A stretch of DNA of 7,494 nucleotides from Candidatus Hodarchaeota archaeon (GTDB lineage: Archaea; Asgardarchaeota; Heimdallarchaeia; Hodarchaeales; Hodarchaeaceae): assembly GCA_030589605.1 (NCBI GenBank), contig JAUUVJ010000193.1, forward strand, positions 1-7,494, in the 5' to 3' direction. This document shows positions 6,394 through 7,494 of this stretch, in pieces. The position numbers and the translations under genes were made by a program. The notes under the pieces are model-generated. The model was not told the origin of the DNA and searched no databases. It was given only the letters and a program-made list of their open reading frames with translations. Positions within the stretch are counted from its first letter, which is position 1. Each line of letters starts with the position of its first letter.

Positions 6394-6447
6394 GTTATTA
6401 GGTAATATTGGAGTTATAATTTTGTCATTTCAAGTTATTAGTAATAC
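6394..6447. repeat. Pair of TATTA-n-TAATA dyads 40 bp apart
   Basis: GTTATTAGGTAATA (6394-6407) and GTTATTAGTAATA (6434-6446) share the 8-mer GTTATTAG exactly 40 bp apart. Each forms a dyad of TATTA and TAATA with a 2-nt or 1-nt centre. Such spacing is near four helical turns, so paired regulator sites are possible, but low-complexity AT sequence could produce this by chance. Confidence 0.3.
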
Positions 6448-6615
6448 GAAGATATTATGCGATTAATTCGAAATTCAATGATAGACTTGTTAGGTTATAA
6501 TCAAAGTCATTAGATTTATTGTTATACTAGTAAAAATTTAAAGTCGGAATGGTATAGTACTCATTTATTAAGGTCGCCTTCAATCTCAAATATTTCGCAT
6601 CTATCAGACCTAAAG

Positions 6616-6629
6616 ATTATTTAAATAAT
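6616..6629. promoter_or_regulatory. 14-bp AT palindrome, possible TATA region of the Mrr-like gene
   Basis: ATTATTTAAATAAT is a perfect palindrome ending 73 nt before ATG 6703. A second TATA-like string, ATTATAAAC, follows at 6638-6646 with more usual spacing for an archaeal leader. Either could serve the Mrr-like gene; the second fits distance better. Confidence 0.3.
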
Positions 6630-6702
6630 ATGGCAAATTATAAACCTTAGTTCAAAGGATCTCTCAAATATATCAATAAACAGACCAAATGTGAGAACTA
6701 TC

Positions 6703-7086
6703 ATGTCCCGTTCCATGCTTACAAAACCACTTCCTGAATTTGTTCAAGACACCTTTGAGACACTAGGATTTATCGTACACCATAGAATGCGTATTTTAAA
6801 ACATCCTCTCGCTGACAGTCGATTATCATTCGTGGTTACTCAAGTTAATTCTAAATCAGAATATACAGGAGTTATTGTTCGCGACTGGAAACGAATTGTC
6901 GGTGTTGGGCAAATTCATAAGGCGGAAGAACTACTTCAATCATGCCCTGAACTTGATAAAATACTTATTGTATCATCAATGGGATTTTCCTATTCTGCAA
7001 CTCGGATTGCAGAAAAAATCGGTATTGGATTATTGACGAAAAGAGAATTGATATCTTTATTGGTGAAACGAATCGAATTAGAATAA
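6703..7086 (+). CDS. Small Mrr-like (type IV restriction endonuclease fold) protein, active site degraded
   Basis: Predicted 127-residue protein with the layout of the Mrr-type PD-(D/E)XK domain. It has an N-terminal FVQDTFETLGFIV helix-strand (13-25), a central strand pair ending in VIVRDWKRIVGVGQIHKAEELL (57-78), then a DKILIVSSMGFSYSATRIAEKIGIGLLT segment (85-112) that matches the family's 'ivvT..fS..A...A...gI.L' pattern. In active Mrr domains an Asp precedes an E/Q-x-K strand. Here the first acidic position reads LSFVV (Ser42), and the strand reads I-V-R, followed by D61-W-K63. Either D61-x-K63 is a shifted catalytic pair or the protein is an inactive DNA-binding relative. GTG 6691 is rejected as start because GTGA there sits 8 nt before ATG 6703; ATG 6715 is also possible. 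It stands alone as a single-domain gene and converges on the next gene with only 7 nt between stops. Confidence 0.7.
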   Translation: MSRSMLTKPLPEFVQDTFETLGFIVHHRMRILKHPLADSRLSFVVTQVNSKSEYTGVIVRDWKRIVGVGQIHKAEELLQSCPELDKILIVSSMGFSYSATRIAEKIGIGLLTKRELISLLVKRIELE

Positions 7087-7093
7087 ATTTTCC

Positions 7094-7494
7094 TTAAAAT
7101 GATGCTTGGGTAATTTGTGGAGCAATTTCTTCAATTATTTTTTGCACATCATGTAAATGTTCTTCTGAATGTGCAAAAGATAAGACACCAAGACCATGTT
7201 GACTTGTTACATTCCTATTGAGTAATGCTAAATGGGTTAAAGCTTCTTTTTTCTTATCACTCAGTTCGACAATATTTTCAGGAGTTGGATTTTCAATCCA
7301 ATTTGAAAGAACATGAAGAAAGATTATTGATTTATATCCAGTTGCAACTAAATGTAACTTTTCATCTATAAAATATTTATTCAATTCCCGATGAAGAGTT
7401 GAACCTGCTTTATTAATTCGTTGATAGTCAGAAGAAGAATGTTGTAGAATATCCAAAGTTTCTAGTCCAGCTGTCATTGAAAGAGGATTTCCCG
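7094..7494 (-). CDS. Class III aminotransferase, glutamate-1-semialdehyde aminomutase-like, C-terminal part
   Basis: Partial: the gene enters from the right edge, and only its last 132 or so codons are visible. The frame opens with GNPLSMTAGLETLDIL, the classic segment after the cofactor-phosphate contact in class III PLP enzymes, and ends with LGVLSFAHSEEHLHDVQKIIEEI. That matches the C-terminal 'SxAHSxEDI' signature of glutamate-1-semialdehyde 2,1-aminomutase, which makes 5-aminolevulinate for tetrapyrroles. The ATG at 7477 is internal, not the start. The Schiff-base lysine and substrate residues lie outside the window, so a related class III aminotransferase with another substrate is possible. 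Usual family length is above 400 residues. Confidence 0.75.
   Translation of the reverse strand, partial: GNPLSMTAGLETLDILQHSSSDYQRINKAGSTLHRELNKYFIDEKLHLVATGYKSIIFLHVLSNWIENPTPENIVELSDKKKEALTHLALLNRNVTSQHGLGVLSFAHSEEHLHDVQKIIEEIAPQITQASF

Larger units (their letters stand above)
6209..6690. other. Long AT-rich intergenic region between divergent genes
   Basis: This stretch lies between the start of the sugar kinase (minus) and the start of the Mrr-like gene (plus). I see no tRNA-like cloverleaf and no open frame with a credible start and binding site. It holds GTTATAAY strings at 6269, 6413 and 6494, two small dyads near 6396 and 6436, and a 14-bp AT palindrome at 6616. It should contain both divergent promoters. 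A decayed gene or an unrecognised RNA cannot be excluded. Confidence 0.5.

Noticed and set aside
6353..6466. Short plus-strand hydrophobic reading (about 37 codons, includes GNAIPLLLGNIGVIIL)
   Set aside because: It has no ATG or GTG start and no binding site. It lies in AT-rich DNA that readily gives hydrophobic codons, so a membrane peptide or permease remnant is not supported.
6461..6480. TTCGAAA string suggesting a tRNA T-loop
   Set aside because: The flanking bases do not form a T-arm stem, and no D-arm, anticodon arm or acceptor stem fits around it.
6269..6501. Three GTTATAAY strings suggesting an array
   Set aside because: Spacings (144 and 81 bp) are irregular and the motif is too short for AT-rich DNA. 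There is no CRISPR-like repeat-spacer structure in the window.

Overview
The window is AT-rich DNA that looks archaeal. Shine-Dalgarno-like GGTGAT/GTGAT/GTGA elements sit just before several ATG starts, as expected from the archaeal 16S rRNA tail. TATA-like boxes lie roughly 50 nt upstream of two of the starts, and genes are mostly single units in alternating orientation with long AT-rich gaps. The protein set (class V aminotransferase, GHMP sugar kinase, Mrr-like protein, double winged-helix protein, GSAM-like aminotransferase) would suit an uncultured archaeon, perhaps an Asgard lineage. That lineage guess is an inference from style only; no marker gene is present.

Layout from left to right: (1) 1-250, a noncoding leader with repeated GGTAAA motifs, a TATA-like box and a 9-bp inverted repeat. 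(2) 251-1330 (+), a complete class V PLP aminotransferase of the alanine/serine-glyoxylate type. (3) 1331-1551, a gap with one 8-bp hairpin. (4) 1552-3861 (+), a 769-residue multidomain P-loop ATPase. It has a Ser/Thr-rich linker, a region that reads like a PD-(D/E)XK nuclease fold with E-x-N in place of E-x-K, and a C-terminal winged helix. (5) 3884-4357 (-), a protein with two winged helices, convergent with the ATPase gene. (6) 4475-5073, a gene graveyard: two metallo-beta-lactamase-fold fragments (one frameshifted and deleted, one truncated), both without the HxHxDH metal site, then a minus-strand scrap resembling the C-terminus of a LarE-type PP-loop enzyme. (7) 5072-6148 (-), a full-length galactokinase-like GHMP kinase. 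(8) 6149-6702, over 500 nt without a convincing gene, holding promoters and small dyads. (9) 6703-7086 (+), a small Mrr-like protein with a degraded catalytic motif. (10) 7094-7494 (-), the C-terminal third of a glutamate-1-semialdehyde aminomutase-like class III aminotransferase, cut by the window edge.

No clear operon joins these genes. The most unusual object is the ATPase with its nuclease-like and winged-helix tail, next to a stand-alone double winged-helix gene whose last domain resembles the ATPase tail. With the separate Mrr-like protein, this gives two nuclease-fold candidates with altered active sites in one 7.5-kb window. A DNA-binding or DNA-defence role is an inference. The metabolic genes (two aminotransferases, one sugar kinase) look like ordinary housekeeping or accessory functions and share no visible pathway.
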